This document shows positions 63,845-64,000 of a stretch of 64,000 bases of DNA, piece by piece. Location of the stretch: the NCBI RefSeq assembly GCF_000407485.1, contig NZ_ASWD01000002.1, positions 620,001 through 684,000 on the forward strand, given 5' to 3'. Each line of letters starts with the position of its first letter. Positions within the stretch are counted from its first letter, which is position 1. The position numbers and the translations under genes are program-made. This DNA comes from Enterococcus pallens ATCC BAA-351. GTDB taxonomy: Bacteria > Bacillota > Bacilli > Lactobacillales > Enterococcaceae. The notes under the pieces are model-generated. The model ran no database searches. It was given only the letters and a program-made list of their open reading frames with translations, and had not been told where the DNA came from.

Positions 63845-64000
63845 CTATTTTGCTGCAATTCCTCCATCAATTCGACAGCAGCAGCCAACGATATAACTGG
63901 ATTTATTCGATGATAAAAACAAGACTAAATCTGCTATCTCATCGGGTTTGGCATAACGCTTTAATGGAATACCACTGACAAAATCCGCATGAGCTGCAGC
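63845..64000 (-). CDS. Short-chain dehydrogenase/reductase (partial, N-terminus off the window)
   Basis: Last 51 residues: IPLKRYAKPDEIADLVLFLSS and YIVG...IDGG, the C-terminal hallmark of classical SDR enzymes. The usual residues between VG and DGG are CCCRI here, which is odd. First visible gene of the fructose-type PTS operon, 43 bp before IIA. Confidence 0.85.
   Translation of the reverse strand, partial: AAAHADFVSGIPLKRYAKPDEIADLVLFLSSNKSSYIVGCCCRIDGGIAAK

Noticed and set aside
1-64000. Mobile elements or prophage
   Set aside because: No transposase, integrase, terminal inverted repeats or phage structural genes were seen.

Overview
The window looks like chromosome of a low-GC Gram-positive coccus, most likely an Enterococcus. 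The reasons are WxL/DUF916 surface-complex genes, an LPKTG adhesin with MucBP repeats, several PTS operons, a MurNAc-recycling operon, an Msr-type ABC-F gene and strong AGGAGG-type ribosome binding sites. The abundance of PTS operons and two sigma-54 enhancer-binding proteins would fit the E. avium group, but the species is inference. I see no rRNA, tRNA, transposase, prophage or CRISPR array. Most genes lie on the minus strand.

Layout. 1-9340: a Csc-type (WxL) operon on the minus strand, in order small LPxTG-like protein (motif IPRTG), small WxL protein, small WxL protein, 1622-residue WxL protein, small WxL protein, DUF916/DUF3324 membrane protein, and a class A-type sortase cut by the window edge. 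9341-10207: AT-rich gap. 10208-11903: ABC-2 exporter. 12014-15387: a DEAH helicase with an APH-like phosphotransferase. 15491-22947: a nine-gene mannose-family PTS operon with aldolase, isomerase and three to four oxidoreductases, driven by a near-perfect -24/-12 promoter; its LevR-type activator follows at 23071-25785. 25975-30512: MurNAc uptake and breakdown (mupG-murQ-murP, then murR) with a promoter overlapped by an inverted repeat. 31181-32900: a lysine-tailed unknown protein and a HAD phosphatase. 33517-36819: a BcrAB-like ABC exporter convergent with a two-component system. 36882-38050: two small hypothetical genes. 38132-39790: an Msr-type ABC-F gene behind a 14-codon leader peptide with a K-L-R motif and an intrinsic terminator, i.e. 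a macrolide-type attenuator. 39910-43380: large LPKTG adhesin. 43822-47081: aldo-keto reductase, GNAT, PadR/HAAS pair and a hypothetical. 47300-53077: a second sigma-54 unit, with a PrpR-type activator divergent from a hydroxyacid dehydrogenase-DASS transporter-HD protein-RraA-like operon. 53174-54145: diaminopimelate dehydrogenase. 54352-58149: glpP and a three-gene GlpA/GlpB/DUF1667 redox operon behind a terminator likely read through under GlpP control. 58285-60819: CPBP protease, TruA, DinB. 60976-64000: fructose-type PTS operon with a Gfo/Idh oxidoreductase and an SDR (partial).

How it fits together. The region is largely accessory carbon acquisition (four sugar or acid uptake systems, each with its own regulator or regulatory leader), cell-surface display (Csc complex and adhesin) and defence against antibiotics or peptides (ABC-F, BcrAB-like exporter with two-component system). 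Start codons were moved from the longest frame where a ribosome binding site or promoter made a shorter start clearly better; these cases are stated in the entries.
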